DNA of 64,000 nucleotides from Bacteroidota bacterium (GTDB lineage: Bacteria > Bacteroidota > Bacteroidia > Chitinophagales > UBA10324): positions 1 to 64,000 of the forward strand of contig BJGQ01000008.1 of assembly GCA_014190575.1 (NCBI GenBank), written 5' to 3'. Positions 43,440 through 52,915 of the stretch are shown piece after piece. A program made the position numbers and the translations under genes. Numbering within the stretch: the first letter of the stretch is position 1; the number at the start of each line of letters is the position of its first letter. The notes below the pieces were generated by a model. That model made no database searches. It was not told the origin of the DNA and saw only the letters and a list, made by a program, of their open reading frames with translations.

Positions 43440-45020
43440 TTACTTGTAATATCTTACTTCAACTTCTTTAGCTACTGTTTTCAAAACACTGGTTTCAGCG
43501 TCACCGATAATTCCATTGCGAAGATTATCTAAAACATTCTTATGTTTTGCTTCCAGTACATTCAACAAATCAGCTTCAAATTCTTTCACTCTTGCAACCG
43601 GAATGTTTTGTAACAAACCATTTGTTCCAAGATAAATTATAGCAACTTGTTTTTCAACTGAAAGTGGGGAGAATTGTTTTTGCTTCAACACTTCCACATT
43701 GCGCGCTCCTTTATCCAATACATTTTTTGTAGCAGCATCCAAATCAGAACCAAACTTTGAGAAAGCTTCCAACTCGCGATACTGCGCCTGGTCTAACTTT
43801 AAAGTACCTGCAACCTTTTTCATTGACTTAATCTGTGCATTTCCACCCACACGGGAAACAGAAATTCCCACATTAATAGCAGGGCGAATTCCTGCGTTAA
43901 ACAGATTTGATTCCAAAAATATTTGTCCGTCAGTAATAGAAATTACATTGGTAGGTATATAAGCACTCACATCACCTGCTTGTGTTTCAATAATTGGAAG
44001 AGCAGTTAATGAACCACCACCTTTCACCAAGTGACGAATACTTTCAGGCAAGTCATTCATCTGTTTAGCAATGCTATCATTACTGTTCACTTTCGCAGCA
44101 CGCTCTAATAGACGGGAGTGCAAGTAAAACACATCACCCGGATATGCTTCACGACCCGGAGGACGACGAAGTAACAATGAAACCTCTCGATACGAAACTG
44201 CTTGCTTCGATAAATCATCATAAATAATTAATGCAGGGCGACCAGTGTCACGGAAAAATTCTCCGATTGAACATCCTGCAAACGGCGCGAAGAATTGCAA
44301 CGGTGCAGGGTCAGATGCAGAAGCTGTAACAATAGTGGTGTAAGCCATTGCTCCATGTTCTTCCAATGTTTTTGCAACAGTGGCAACGGTAGAATTCTTT
44401 TGACCTGATGCAACATAAATACAATATACAGGTTGACCTTTATCGTAAAATTCTTTTTGATTGATAATTGTATCTAGTGCAATTGCAGTCTTTCCGGTTT
44501 GACGGTCGCCGATAATCAACTCACGCTGACCACGACCAATCGGAATCATTGCATCAATGGCTTTTATACCTGTTTGCAAAGGTTCTTTTACGGGCTCGCG
44601 ATAAATTACACCAGGAGCTTTGCGCTCCAATGGCATTTCATATAACTCACCTTTGATTGGACCTTTACCATCAATGGGATGACCGAGTGTATTCACTACG
44701 CGACCAACCATTCCTTCGCCCACCATAATGGAGGCAATTTTTCCAGTGCGGCGCACAGTGTCACCTTCTTTAATCGCATCACTTGAACCCATTAACACCG
44801 CACCCACATTGTCTTCTTCAAGGTTTAACACGATTGCTTTTATGCCATCTTCAAATTCAATCAACTCACCTGCGCGTGCTTTTGTTAAGCCATAGATGCG
44901 CGCAATACCGTCGCCCACCTGCAAAACGGTTCCCACTTCTTCCAGTTCAGCAGCAGATTTAAAATTTGAAAGCTGCTGGCGGAGTATCGCGGATATTTCA
45001 TCAGGTTTTACTTCTGCCAT
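43440..45020 (-). CDS. atpA: ATP synthase alpha subunit
   Basis: The non-catalytic nucleotide-binding subunit of F1, 526 residues. It has the P-loop [15 protein letters not shown] near residue 171, the DELSEED-like N-terminal region ([11 protein letters not shown]), [25 protein letters not shown] (cited as [15 protein letters not shown]) and the arginine finger in GISVSRVGG. It makes the hexamer with beta, which is not encoded here. Two bases separate it from atpH. Confidence 0.98.
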   Translation of the reverse strand: MAEVKPDEISAILRQQLSNFKSAAELEEVGTVLQVGDGIARIYGLTKARAGELIEFEDGIKAIVLNLEEDNVGAVLMGSSDAIKEGDTVRRTGKIASIMVGEGMVGRVVNTLGHPIDGKGPIKGELYEMPLERKAPGVIYREPVKEPLQTGIKAIDAMIPIGRGQRELIIGDRQTGKTAIALDTIINQKEFYDKGQPVYCIYVASGQKNSTVATVAKTLEEHGAMAYTTIVTASASDPAPLQFFAPFAGCSIGEFFRDTGRPALIIYDDLSKQAVSYREVSLLLRRPPGREAYPGDVFYLHSRLLERAAKVNSNDSIAKQMNDLPESIRHLVKGGGSLTALPIIETQAGDVSAYIPTNVISITDGQIFLESNLFNAGIRPAINVGISVSRVGGNAQIKSMKKVAGTLKLDQAQYRELEAFSKFGSDLDAATKNVLDKGARNVEVLKQKQFSPLSVEKQVAIIYLGTNGLLQNIPVARVKEFEADLLNVLEAKHKNVLDNLRNGIIGDAETSVLKTVAKEVEVRYYK

Positions 45021-45022
45021 GT

Positions 45023-45583
45023 TTAGTATTTTTTAATGTATGAATTATCTAAGAAATTATCGTCTATTACTTCCAATGCTCGGGCAATACTGGTGTCGAA
45101 CATTTTATCACCGTACTGCAACACAAATCCGCCAATTAATTTTTCGTCCACCTTGGTTTTAAATTCAACATTCGATACCGATGAATCTGTTTTTAACAAT
45201 TCAAGTATGTTGGTTAAAATATAATTGTCAACCGGAACTGGAGTAGTAACCGTTACTACAGTGATTCCTTTCTTTCTATTGTACTGAGCAATAAACTCGG
45301 TTGCAAACTCAGGCAAAAATTCTTCGCGTCGTTTACTGATTACTAATTTAAAAAATTCTTTTGTGATGGTATTGAATCTTGCACCGAAAATCTGGTCAAC
45401 AATTTTTTGCTTCTTATCAGTATGTATTACCGGATTTCTTAAAAGCAATAATAACTCGCGAACATTTTTCAGCACCTCGTTAAAATAACTCACATCATTA
45501 AAAACCTCTGTTAACTGATTTTTCTCAATGGCTAAATCAAGAAGAGATTTTGCATAACGCGCCGATAAACGATACGATGACAT
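45023..45583 (-). CDS. atpH: ATP synthase delta subunit
   Basis: The stator cap joining F1 to the b subunit, 186 residues. The N-terminal helical domain begins [18 protein letters not shown] and the C-terminal part has [11 protein letters not shown] and the conserved [17 protein letters not shown], matching the OSCP/delta family. Two to four bases separate it from its neighbours. Confidence 0.96.
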   Translation of the reverse strand: MSSYRLSARYAKSLLDLAIEKNQLTEVFNDVSYFNEVLKNVRELLLLLRNPVIHTDKKQKIVDQIFGARFNTITKEFFKLVISKRREEFLPEFATEFIAQYNRKKGITVVTVTTPVPVDNYILTNILELLKTDSSVSNVEFKTKVDEKLIGGFVLQYGDKMFDTSIARALEVIDDNFLDNSYIKKY

Positions 45584-45587
45584 TTGC

Positions 45588-46082
45588 TTAGTTCAGTTTT
45601 GATTGTTCAATCAATGTATTGATATACTTCACCTGCTCATCCTTGCTGTTCAATTCACGACGAAGAATTTTTTCAGAAACTTCCAACACCAAATTTCCTG
45701 CAGCGTTTTTTACTTCAATGATTGCCGCCATTTTCTGATTGTCAATTTCACGCTTCGCTTCTTCAATCATTTTTGCTCCTTCTGATTTTGCTTTGTCGCG
45801 CGCTTCACCAATAATTGCATCCTTCATGTCTTTTGCTTCCTTCAAAATCAAACTGCGTTCCTGCCGCGCTTCGTTCAACAATGCTTCGTGCTGACTTTTC
45901 ATTGCAGCCATTTCCAACTTAGTTTTCTCAGCAGTATTTAATGCTTCGGCAATAGTTTTTTCGCGGTCGTTCAATCCTTTCAAGATTGGTTTCCATGCAA
46001 ACTTTGTCAATATAAAAATCAACGACAACAAAATAATTGTTGTCCAGATGATGAGGCCGAGTTCGGGTTTTAAGAGTTCCAT
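45588..46082 (-). CDS. atpF: ATP synthase b subunit
   Basis: The peripheral stalk, 164 residues: one N-terminal transmembrane helix (LGLIIWTTIILLSLIFILTKF) and a long charged coiled coil typical of b. It is separated from atpE by 96 bases that carry a terminator-like hairpin. Confidence 0.96.
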   Translation of the reverse strand: MELLKPELGLIIWTTIILLSLIFILTKFAWKPILKGLNDREKTIAEALNTAEKTKLEMAAMKSQHEALLNEARQERSLILKEAKDMKDAIIGEARDKAKSEGAKMIEEAKREIDNQKMAAIIEVKNAAGNLVLEVSEKILRRELNSKDEQVKYINTLIEQSKLN

Positions 46083-46130
46083 TTTCTGTTCAAAAATTTA
46101 AAATCAAAAATCAAAATTGTTCAAATCAAA

Positions 46131-46168
46131 AAAACTGCTTCCTCCACCAACCGTGTAGGAAGCAGTTT
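46131..46168 (-). terminator. Intra-operon terminator between atpE and atpF
   Basis: AAACTGCTTCCT pairs perfectly with AGGAAGCAGTTT (12-base arms, 13-base loop), and in the direction of transcription a run of seven T follows. It is placed within the operon, ten bases after the atpE stop, so it would favour transcripts that end after atpE. Confidence 0.75.
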
Positions 46169-46178
46169 AATTTTTTGT

Positions 46179-46433
46179 TTAGAGGAACAAAACGAGTACG
46201 CAAACAACCACAGCAAACAACGCAACTCCTTCCACCAAAGCGGCAGTAAGAATCATGTTTGCGCGGATGTCACCCATCGCTTCAGGCTGGCGGGCAATGG
46301 ACTCAAGCGCGCTTGAACCAATTAATCCAACACCGATACCTGCACCGATTGCAGCAAGTCCTGCACCGATACCAGCTCCCATCTGTGCAAAGCCATCAAT
46401 GGCTAAAAACAGAATGCTTAACATGTGAACCAT
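46179..46433 (-). CDS. atpE: ATP synthase c subunit
   Basis: The proteolipid ring subunit, 84 residues, two helices. The first holds the glycine pattern GAGIGAGLAAIGAGIGVG; the loop is ARQPE; the second carries the ion-binding glutamate in TAALVEGVALFAVVV. There is no EST/ESS sodium motif after this glutamate, so proton coupling is likely. ATG codons at residues 1 and 4 are both possible starts. It lies 34 bases after atpB. Confidence 0.96.
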   Translation of the reverse strand: MVHMLSILFLAIDGFAQMGAGIGAGLAAIGAGIGVGLIGSSALESIARQPEAMGDIRANMILTAALVEGVALFAVVVCVLVLFL

Positions 46434-46467
46434 AATTGAAATTGATTTATTAAAGTGAAAAAATTAT

Positions 46468-47571
46468 TTAATGATGTTCTTCTGCTGCGTGTTCTTCGTG
46501 ATCATGACCGCCGGCAATTGCTTCTGAAATGAAAACGGATGACAACATGGTAAAAATGTAAGCTTGTAATGCACACACCAGCATTTCCAAAAGGTAAATG
46601 AAAGTGCTGAAAGCAATGGAGAAAATGGAAATTCCTCCCCCTGCTATCGGACTCATCTGACCAAAAATGAAAATCATAGATAAGAAGCTGAGTACGATTA
46701 AGTGCCCCGCAGTCATGTTTGCAAACAATCGAATGAGCAATGCAAATGGCTTTGTAACTATTCCAAGAATTTCAACAGGAACCAAAATCAATTTTACTCC
46801 GAATGGAATGCCAGGCGGATTGAGAATGTGCATCCAGTAATGCTTGCGCGAACCGGTGAGAATTAAAATGAAAGTGAAAAGTGCAAGCGTAGTTGTTACT
46901 GCAATGTTGCCTGTAACATTGGCGCCGCCGGGCAGCAAGCCAAGCATGTTATTTATCCAGATGAAAAAGAAAACAGTTAGTAAGTATGGCAAGTATTTAT
47001 CTGTCTTTTTTCCGAGAAAAGGTTTTGCTGCTTCATCGCGAACAAATGAAACCAACACTTCCATTAAATTTTGCATACCGGTTGGTGCCTGATTTGGTCG
47101 TGCTCCATATCCTTTCGCAGCGGTTCTGAATAACCAAATTAACAGAATGCTGCTTATCAGCATGGCTGCCACATTCTTGGTAATACTTAAATCATAAAAG
47201 CCAGCGCCATCAGCTCTTTCAATGTGGTGTTCAGCATTTAATTTATAACCATCAATCGCACCTTCTTCCAAATGATTGAACATAAAAAAACTGAAGCCAA
47301 CCGCCTTGCTATATAATATGCATGGCAATGGAAGTGCTACACTTTTATAACCATCGTCGCTCGGATAACTGAAGAAATGCCATTCGTGTGAATCACTTAT
47401 GTGTTCGAGAATTACTTTTTTAGCATTGAATTTTCCATCTTCTTTTTTCGGTTCGTTTGGAACTAAATTTTCTGATTGATTTGCGGAATTGTTCTCCTGT
47501 GCTATAGAAACTGCCGGAACAGAAAAAATAGAAAGCAGAAATATTGTTATGAAAAGTTTGAATTTCAACAC
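46468..47571 (-). CDS. atpB: ATP synthase a subunit
   Basis: The stator channel subunit of Fo. It has a signal-like N-terminal hydrophobic segment ending SIAQ, a periplasmic extension with HISDSHEWHFF usual in Bacteroidota, then five or so helices with the essential arginine in LIRLFANMTAGH. The C terminus ends in a His/Glu-rich tail. No ATG lies ahead of the signal segment; the GTG at 47571 is chosen because the likely -7 promoter element at 47603-47610 would put the TTG at 47619 upstream of transcription. It is the first gene of the six-gene operon. Confidence 0.93.
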   Translation of the reverse strand: MLKFKLFITIFLLSIFSVPAVSIAQENNSANQSENLVPNEPKKEDGKFNAKKVILEHISDSHEWHFFSYPSDDGYKSVALPLPCILYSKAVGFSFFMFNHLEEGAIDGYKLNAEHHIERADGAGFYDLSITKNVAAMLISSILLIWLFRTAAKGYGARPNQAPTGMQNLMEVLVSFVRDEAAKPFLGKKTDKYLPYLLTVFFFIWINNMLGLLPGGANVTGNIAVTTTLALFTFILILTGSRKHYWMHILNPPGIPFGVKLILVPVEILGIVTKPFALLIRLFANMTAGHLIVLSFLSMIFIFGQMSPIAGGGISIFSIAFSTFIYLLEMLVCALQAYIFTMLSSVFISEAIAGGHDHEEHAAEEHH

Positions 47572-47602
47572 TTTGAGAGCGATTACCCTTTTTTTGGTGG
47601 CG

Positions 47603-47610
47603 CAAAGATA
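47603..47610 (-). promoter_or_regulatory. -7 promoter element of the atp operon
   Basis: TATCTTTG on the minus strand, a full match to TAnnTTTG, with a weak TTTC at the -33 position. It lies about 31 bases ahead of the chosen atpB start. Confidence 0.55.
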
Positions 47611-47830
47611 TTCGCACAAGTAAAAAAAGAAAGTGATGAAGAAAATAAATTTATTTAGTTAGTCACAAGTAAATTTAAAATGAAAAATAATGATGTATTG
47701 CATTATTTTTTATCATAGAAAATAAAATATAAAGTTGAATTTATTTTCCAATTAGCAATTTGGAATTTCCATCTCTGATTTTTTATTTCAAATCATTTTC
47801 CTCTGAACCTTGAAAATTGAATTGTTCGAT

Positions 47831-47838
47831 TACATTTG
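47831..47838 (+). promoter_or_regulatory. -7 promoter element of the 47885 HU-like gene
   Basis: TACATTTG, a full match, with CTTG 18 bases upstream (47809-47812). It lies 46 bases before the ATG. Confidence 0.6.
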
Positions 47839-47884
47839 CACCCCTTCATAATTAAAAACCTAAAAGGCTGTAAATCATACTTGA

Positions 47885-48193
47885 ATGAGAAAAGCTGACC
47901 TGATAAATAAGATTTCTGAAAAAACCGGATTGCCAAAGAATGATGTTTTGATTTCGATGGAGGCATTTTTTAAAGAAGTAAAAGAATCGCTGAAGCAAGG
48001 TGATAATGTTTACATCAGAGGCTTCGGAAGTTTTGTGGTGAAGAAGCGCGCATCAAAAATTGGTCGCATCATTACCCGCAACGAAAGCATCGTGATACCT
48101 GAACATTACATTCCGGCTTTTAAACCTGCAAAGGTTTTTACTGACAGAGTGAAGAGTGCAAATGCCAAGAAAGCATTAGCGGAAAAAAAATAA
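47885..48193 (+). CDS. HU/IHF-family DNA-binding protein
   Basis: A 102-residue nucleoid protein of the HU/IHF family. The N terminus RKADLINKISEKTGLPKND and core NVYIRGFGSFVVKKRASKIGR fit the fold; the DNA-binding arm reads ITRNESIVIPEHYIPAFKPA, unlike the RNP arm of the HU at 15762. This variant is common in Bacteroidota and probably has different bending or sequence preferences. It leads a small unit with the TPR protein, six bases on. Confidence 0.94.
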   Translation: MRKADLINKISEKTGLPKNDVLISMEAFFKEVKESLKQGDNVYIRGFGSFVVKKRASKIGRIITRNESIVIPEHYIPAFKPAKVFTDRVKSANAKKALAEKK

Positions 48194-48199
48194 TTTGCA

Positions 48200-49054
48200 T
48201 TGAGTAAAACCGGAATTCAACAAGTTCTTTTAGTACTCACAGGAGTTGGAATTGTACTTGCGCTGTATTTTTTCGGTGATACAAAACCAAGACCTGTTGC
48301 AGAAACAAAAGGTCCGATGCAGGGAGGTGAAATGCCCAACAGAACAAGCACCATGTCGTTCGACAAATTGCTTGAACTGGCAAGCGGCACTTTAACAAAA
48401 GAGCAAAAAGATTCAGTTGCATTGCTTCAACAGTTGGTTGATAAATCATCAGCAACTGAAAAAGTAAAGTCGCTTGAAAACCTGGCGAATCTTTGGGCAC
48501 GCTCACAAAACTTAATTGTGAGTGCGCATTATTTTGAAGAGGCCGCTAAACTGGACTCAACAAAAGACAAATGGAAAACAGCTGGCGATTATTATTTCGT
48601 GGGTTTGCAAAACACAGGAGATACAGCAGCTAAACTGTTTGCAGGTCAGCGGTCGTTCGAGTGTTATGCTGCAGCATCGCGGTTTGATACTTCTGACACT
48701 AAATTGAAAGTTTTGGAAGCTGTGAGTTTGATAGATGGGGTTGGAAATGTGATGAGTGGTGTTTTACTTTTAAAAGAAGTAGAAAAAACAGACCCTGACA
48801 ATGAACTGATGAATGTGACTTTGGGTCACCTCGCCATTGTTTCAGGTCAGTATCCGAAAGCAATCACACGATTGGAGCGAACGATTAAGTTGTATCCGAA
48901 AAACACGGAAGCATACTTTCACCTCGGAGAAGCATACAGGGCAACAGGACAAAAAAATGAAGCAATAAAAATGTTTGAGAAGTGCAAGGAACTTGAAAAA
49001 TCACCTTCGTTTCAAAAACAGTTAGACGAATACATTAACCAAATAAAAAATTAA
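48200..49054 (+). CDS. Membrane-anchored TPR protein
   Basis: A 284-residue protein with an N-terminal anchor helix (VLLVLTGVGIVLALYFF) and tetratricopeptide repeats in the rest, most clearly AIVSGQYPKAITRLERTIKL and TEAYFHLGEAYRATGQKNEAIKMFEK. The start codon is TTG at 48200. TPR proteins mediate protein contacts; no partner can be named. It is just upstream of a small ribosomal protein and rng. Confidence 0.85.
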   Translation: MSKTGIQQVLLVLTGVGIVLALYFFGDTKPRPVAETKGPMQGGEMPNRTSTMSFDKLLELASGTLTKEQKDSVALLQQLVDKSSATEKVKSLENLANLWARSQNLIVSAHYFEEAAKLDSTKDKWKTAGDYYFVGLQNTGDTAAKLFAGQRSFECYAAASRFDTSDTKLKVLEAVSLIDGVGNVMSGVLLLKEVEKTDPDNELMNVTLGHLAIVSGQYPKAITRLERTIKLYPKNTEAYFHLGEAYRATGQKNEAIKMFEKCKELEKSPSFQKQLDEYINQIKN

Positions 49055-49060
49055 AAATCT

Positions 49061-49156
49061 ATGCCAAGCGGTAAGAAAAGAAAGCGTCATAAAATGGCGA
49101 CCCACAAGCGCAAAAAAAGATTACGCAAGAACAGACATAAAAAGAAAAACAAGTAG
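49061..49156 (+). CDS. COX24/AURKAIP1-domain small ribosomal protein
   Basis: A 31-residue, very basic protein starting MPSGKKRKRHKMATHKRKK. This matches the AURKAIP1/COX24 (mS38-like) family of tiny proteins that I recall as small ribosomal subunit components in Bacteroidota. It starts six bases after the TPR gene stop and is followed by about 200 bases before rng. It is short enough to be missed by usual gene callers. Confidence 0.85.
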   Translation: MPSGKKRKRHKMATHKRKKRLRKNRHKKKNK

Positions 49157-49287
49157 TCATTGTTTTTTTGAAGAGTATCTCTGCTACTTTTTCATCTTGC
49201 TTTTCTATTTGATTAGTGTATGTGAAAAAGAAATACTCATTAACAGAGTTGCTTTTTTAATAGAACATAAAATTTGAAAATCTTAAT

Positions 49288-49326
49288 GCCCGGCTGCCAT
49301 GTATTGTGGTCGGGTCTGTTTTATTT
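49288..49326 (+). terminator. Possible terminator upstream of rng
   Basis: CCCG and CGGG with a CCA/TGG inner stem form an imperfect hairpin followed by a T-rich tract. It lies about 130 bases past the COX24-type gene and before rng. Confidence 0.4.
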
Positions 49327-49355
49327 TTAAGGTATTTAAGTAGAACAAAAGTTTA

Positions 49356-50993
49356 ATGGCAGACGAGACCATCACCAACAAGCCGCCCGAATTAGTTGAC
49401 AAGACTGTAAAAAAACAGCCTACTCAGGTAACAAGGGAATTGTATGTGAACACCGCAACAGGTGGCGGAATAGAAATAGCTTTACTCGAAGACAAAAAAT
49501 TAGTTGAGATACAACAAGACCAACTCAACTCTTCATTTTCTATTGGTGATATTGTATTGGCACGATTACAAAAAGTATTGCCTGGTTTGAATGCCGCGTT
49601 CGTTGATATTGGTTTTCAGAAAAATGGTTTTCTGCACTACTCCGACCTCGGTTCGCAAATTCGTTCGGTGCAGAAATACACCAACATGGCAATTGCCGGT
49701 CAGGCAACAGGTGATTTAGCCAACTTTAAAATTGAACCTGAAACTTATAAAACCGGTCGCATCGGAAATGTATTCAGTAAGCGCGATCCTGTTCTAGTTC
49801 AAATTACCAAGGAACCCATCAGCACTAAAGGTCACAGACTCAGTTGCGATATTTCATTGGCAGGAAGATATGTGGTACTCCTTCCGTTCAAGAATGAAAT
49901 TAATATTTCGAAAAAAATTACTTCGGGCGACGAGCGCAAGCGGTTGTTGCGATTGGTGGAAAGTATTCGTCCGAAAAATTTTGGTGTGATCGTGCGAACA
50001 GTGGCTGAAGGAAAAACAGTTGCCGATTTGCATGAAGACATTGAAACCATGAGCAAGAAGTGGAACGAAATGTCAACCGCATTGAAAGACGCAACTGCTC
50101 CACGAAAAGTATTGAGTGAGATGGATAAAACTTCCACCATGCTTCGCGATATGTTGAATCCTTCGTTCAACAAAATTGTGGTTACGAGCAAGGAGATGTT
50201 TGATGACATTCGAACTTACATCAGTCGCATTGCACCCGATAAAGAAAGCATTGTTCAGTTATACTCCGGCAAAACTCCGCTCTTCGACCAGTTTGATATT
50301 ACTCGACAGATAAAATCAACTTTCGGAAAAACAGTAAACCTTGACAGTGGCGCTTACTTAATTATCGAACACACCGAAGCATTGCATGTAGTGGATGTGA
50401 ACAGTGGTCACAAAATGGGTAACGACGATAACATGGAAGGCAATGCCCTGAAGGTAAACATGGAAGCAGCGGAAGAAATTGCGCGGCAACTTCGCCTTCG
50501 TGATATCGGCGGAATTATCGTGATTGATTTTATTGATGTTCGAAATCCTGAAAACAAACGGATACTTAATAATGCGATGATGAATTTTATGAAGGCCGAT
50601 AAAGCCCGTCATACCATTTTACCATTGAGCAAATTCGGCATCATGCAAATCACACGGCAGCGCGTGAAGCCGCAGATAAATATTGTTACGAGTGAAACCT
50701 GTCCAACCTGTAACGGCACCGGATTAATTGGTCCTTCTATTTTATTATCCGATGATATTGAAAAGAAACTCGAGCATCTGATTACCAAACAGAATCAGAA
50801 AAAAATTACACTCTTCGTTCATCCGTATCTCGAATCATATTTCAAACAAGGAATTTTATTTTCATCCATTCAATGGAAGTGGCGCCGTAAGTATGGTCAG
50901 TGGGTTACCATTGACAGCAGTGAATCGAACCCGATAAACGAATATCATTTTTATGATAAGAATGGGGAAGAGATTGAAGTGGAAGCAAAGTAG
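49356..50993 (+). CDS. rng: Ribonuclease G/E
   Basis: Endoribonuclease of rRNA maturation and mRNA turnover, 545 residues. The S1 domain lies near the N terminus (IGDIVLARLQKVLPGLNAAFVDIG), followed by the RNase-H-like/DNase-I-like catalytic part with metal aspartates in LHVVDVNSGHK and GGIIVIDFIDVRN and the zinc-link CPTCNGTG near 450. No long C-terminal scaffold is present, so it is the RNase G form. The N terminus has an extra 35-residue charged segment. Confidence 0.96.
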   Translation: MADETITNKPPELVDKTVKKQPTQVTRELYVNTATGGGIEIALLEDKKLVEIQQDQLNSSFSIGDIVLARLQKVLPGLNAAFVDIGFQKNGFLHYSDLGSQIRSVQKYTNMAIAGQATGDLANFKIEPETYKTGRIGNVFSKRDPVLVQITKEPISTKGHRLSCDISLAGRYVVLLPFKNEINISKKITSGDERKRLLRLVESIRPKNFGVIVRTVAEGKTVADLHEDIETMSKKWNEMSTALKDATAPRKVLSEMDKTSTMLRDMLNPSFNKIVVTSKEMFDDIRTYISRIAPDKESIVQLYSGKTPLFDQFDITRQIKSTFGKTVNLDSGAYLIIEHTEALHVVDVNSGHKMGNDDNMEGNALKVNMEAAEEIARQLRLRDIGGIIVIDFIDVRNPENKRILNNAMMNFMKADKARHTILPLSKFGIMQITRQRVKPQINIVTSETCPTCNGTGLIGPSILLSDDIEKKLEHLITKQNQKKITLFVHPYLESYFKQGILFSSIQWKWRRKYGQWVTIDSSESNPINEYHFYDKNGEEIEVEAK

Positions 50994-51061
50994 TTGTAAC
51001 TTCAGGAAACTAGATTGTAATTCATACAACTATAACAGCTGAAAATATTGCAGTCCTGTAA

Positions 51062-51619
51062 TTATTGCTTATCAAAAGGATTGTCTTTCAAATGAATTGT
51101 GCCTCGTATTTTTTTTATTTTATAATTCGTTAAATCACTATTTGCCTCTAAACCATCGCCGTATATTATTTCGTCATGAGTTTGAATTTTTACAAACTTT
51201 GTGCTCGAAATCTTTTGTGTCTGATCATTCCAAATGAGTTCTTCCGTTTCTAATTTTTCTCCTTTCAGATTAATAACAACCACGCTGTCGCGAACAATCA
51301 TCTCATTCGATTTTTCATAGGTGATTCCATATTTCGCAGTCAATTTGCTTTCGCTCACCATTGAATCGTTGTAGAAATATAATTTCAATCCATTTGGCAT
51401 TTCTGTAAAAGGAATTTTAGTACGATGCCTTAAAAGCAAGGGTGCTATTAACCGAGCACGAACTTTTCCATTGGTACTGTAAAGCAGTTCTATTTTTTTA
51501 CCGATCTCAACATTTGCATCTTCCGAGGAAGATATTTTATTTATTTCGGCAAGGTCATTTTTACAGGAATAAAAAAAAGGAATACTGAAAAATAATATCA
51601 ATGCAATTTTTTGCATCAC
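51062..51619 (-). CDS. lptC: LPS export protein LptC
   Basis: A 185-residue periplasmic protein of the lipopolysaccharide transport bridge. It has a signal with a lipobox-like FFYSC, unusual compared with the transmembrane anchor of E. coli LptC but frequent in Bacteroidota. Beta-jellyroll strands such as SKLTAKYGITYEKSN and GEKLETEELIWNDQTQKISS and KIQTHDEIIYGDGLEAN match LptC. It follows the outer-membrane protein gene with no gap. Confidence 0.92.
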   Translation of the reverse strand: MMQKIALILFFSIPFFYSCKNDLAEINKISSSEDANVEIGKKIELLYSTNGKVRARLIAPLLLRHRTKIPFTEMPNGLKLYFYNDSMVSESKLTAKYGITYEKSNEMIVRDSVVVINLKGEKLETEELIWNDQTQKISSTKFVKIQTHDEIIYGDGLEANSDLTNYKIKKIRGTIHLKDNPFDKQ

Positions 51620-52915
51620 TTATTCAAACTTCCGTTTAACAAACCAAAAATCGCTGAGTGTAAAGGCAAATGTTCCTTTCACAAAAAACTGTTGTAAGTT
51701 GTTTTGTTTGATACTTCCCGTTGTGCCTATGTCAAAAGATAAACTCATTTCACTTGCACTTCTTCTAACAGGCAACCCAAATCCAAGTGTGATTGCTTTT
51801 TCTGAAACAGTATTTCCATTAAGCGATATATAATTTACTCCTGTATATCCGCCAAGTCGGTAGCTCACATTTCTGAAATATGAATCATAAAATCCTTTAC
51901 CCGGTGTCAATTCAACACCAATAGAAATTTTCATCTTATTAACTGATGAATCAGATTCGCCAAAAGATTTATAAGTAGTCCAGTTGCCATAATTGATTTG
52001 AGCACCTATTGACCAAGCAGCCCATTTTTCATTCTGTACTTCCTTCATTTTTGAAAAGATAAATCCCGCTCCAACTTGCATTGGCAACACAATATCTCCC
52101 TTCACATTTGATTGATTGTAAACTGTATCATTGGCAACCAACGAACTTCCGGAATAATATAATCTTTCAAATAACAAATCATGATTCGCTGATAAATTCG
52201 ATTGCAGATTTCCGGTTGCACCTAAACTCAAACGATACTTGCTTTTAAATTCATGTTGAAACTGAATTCCACCCTCCAGTAATATTGCACCAAAAGATTT
52301 TGATTCCTGACTGCGTGAGTAGTAAGCATTGATGGCAGAGTCGGTTAAGAAAAGCATGTTCACATATTTCAAAGTGCCGAACAAATAATTTGCTTTCACC
52401 CCGATTGAAAAGTCTTTAAATCGGATTCCGCTTGCCAAAAATACTTTATAAACTCCACCGCTTCCGGTGTATGTATTAAACGATTTACCAAGGTATTCAG
52501 TAGAATCATTTAATTGTCTGATGTCATAACTTACTCTACTCATGCTTTGTAAGCCCAATGCAAGTCCTGCTTTATTTTTTTTCAACGGAACAGCGAGTGA
52601 TAAATATTCAGGGGCAGAATATCCGAATTTTCCGTTTGCAGAATTTGTTTTCACAGATAAAAAATCGCCATAGGCTGCAAATTGAAAAGTTGAAAATTTA
52701 AGGTAACCTAGCGCGGCTGGGTTATCGTTATTGTAATTTTTATTGCTGTTATATGCAGCGCTCAACCCTCCCCAACTGCGCAGGTTTGCAGATACCGGAT
52801 TATTCAGAGCACCGATACCAAATCGGGTTAATACATTATTCTCCTGAGCATATGCAAACGAAGAAATTAAAACAATGGAAAATAAGAGAGTGAAACTTTT
52901 GAAGTTAATGTGCAT
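51620..52915 (-). CDS. FadL/OmpP1-like outer-membrane barrel protein
   Basis: A 431-residue outer-membrane protein with a signal peptide ending AYAQ and many amphipathic strands rich in glycine and tyrosine. The opening NVLTRFGIGALNNP and PAALGYL resemble FadL/OmpP1-type barrels of Bacteroidota. The last residues end KRKFE instead of the usual aromatic. It overlaps coaX by 11 bases and abuts lptC. A transport role is likely; the substrate is unknown. Confidence 0.8.
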   Translation of the reverse strand: MHINFKSFTLLFSIVLISSFAYAQENNVLTRFGIGALNNPVSANLRSWGGLSAAYNSNKNYNNDNPAALGYLKFSTFQFAAYGDFLSVKTNSANGKFGYSAPEYLSLAVPLKKNKAGLALGLQSMSRVSYDIRQLNDSTEYLGKSFNTYTGSGGVYKVFLASGIRFKDFSIGVKANYLFGTLKYVNMLFLTDSAINAYYSRSQESKSFGAILLEGGIQFQHEFKSKYRLSLGATGNLQSNLSANHDLLFERLYYSGSSLVANDTVYNQSNVKGDIVLPMQVGAGFIFSKMKEVQNEKWAAWSIGAQINYGNWTTYKSFGESDSSVNKMKISIGVELTPGKGFYDSYFRNVSYRLGGYTGVNYISLNGNTVSEKAITLGFGLPVRRSASEMSLSFDIGTTGSIKQNNLQQFFVKGTFAFTLSDFWFVKRKFE

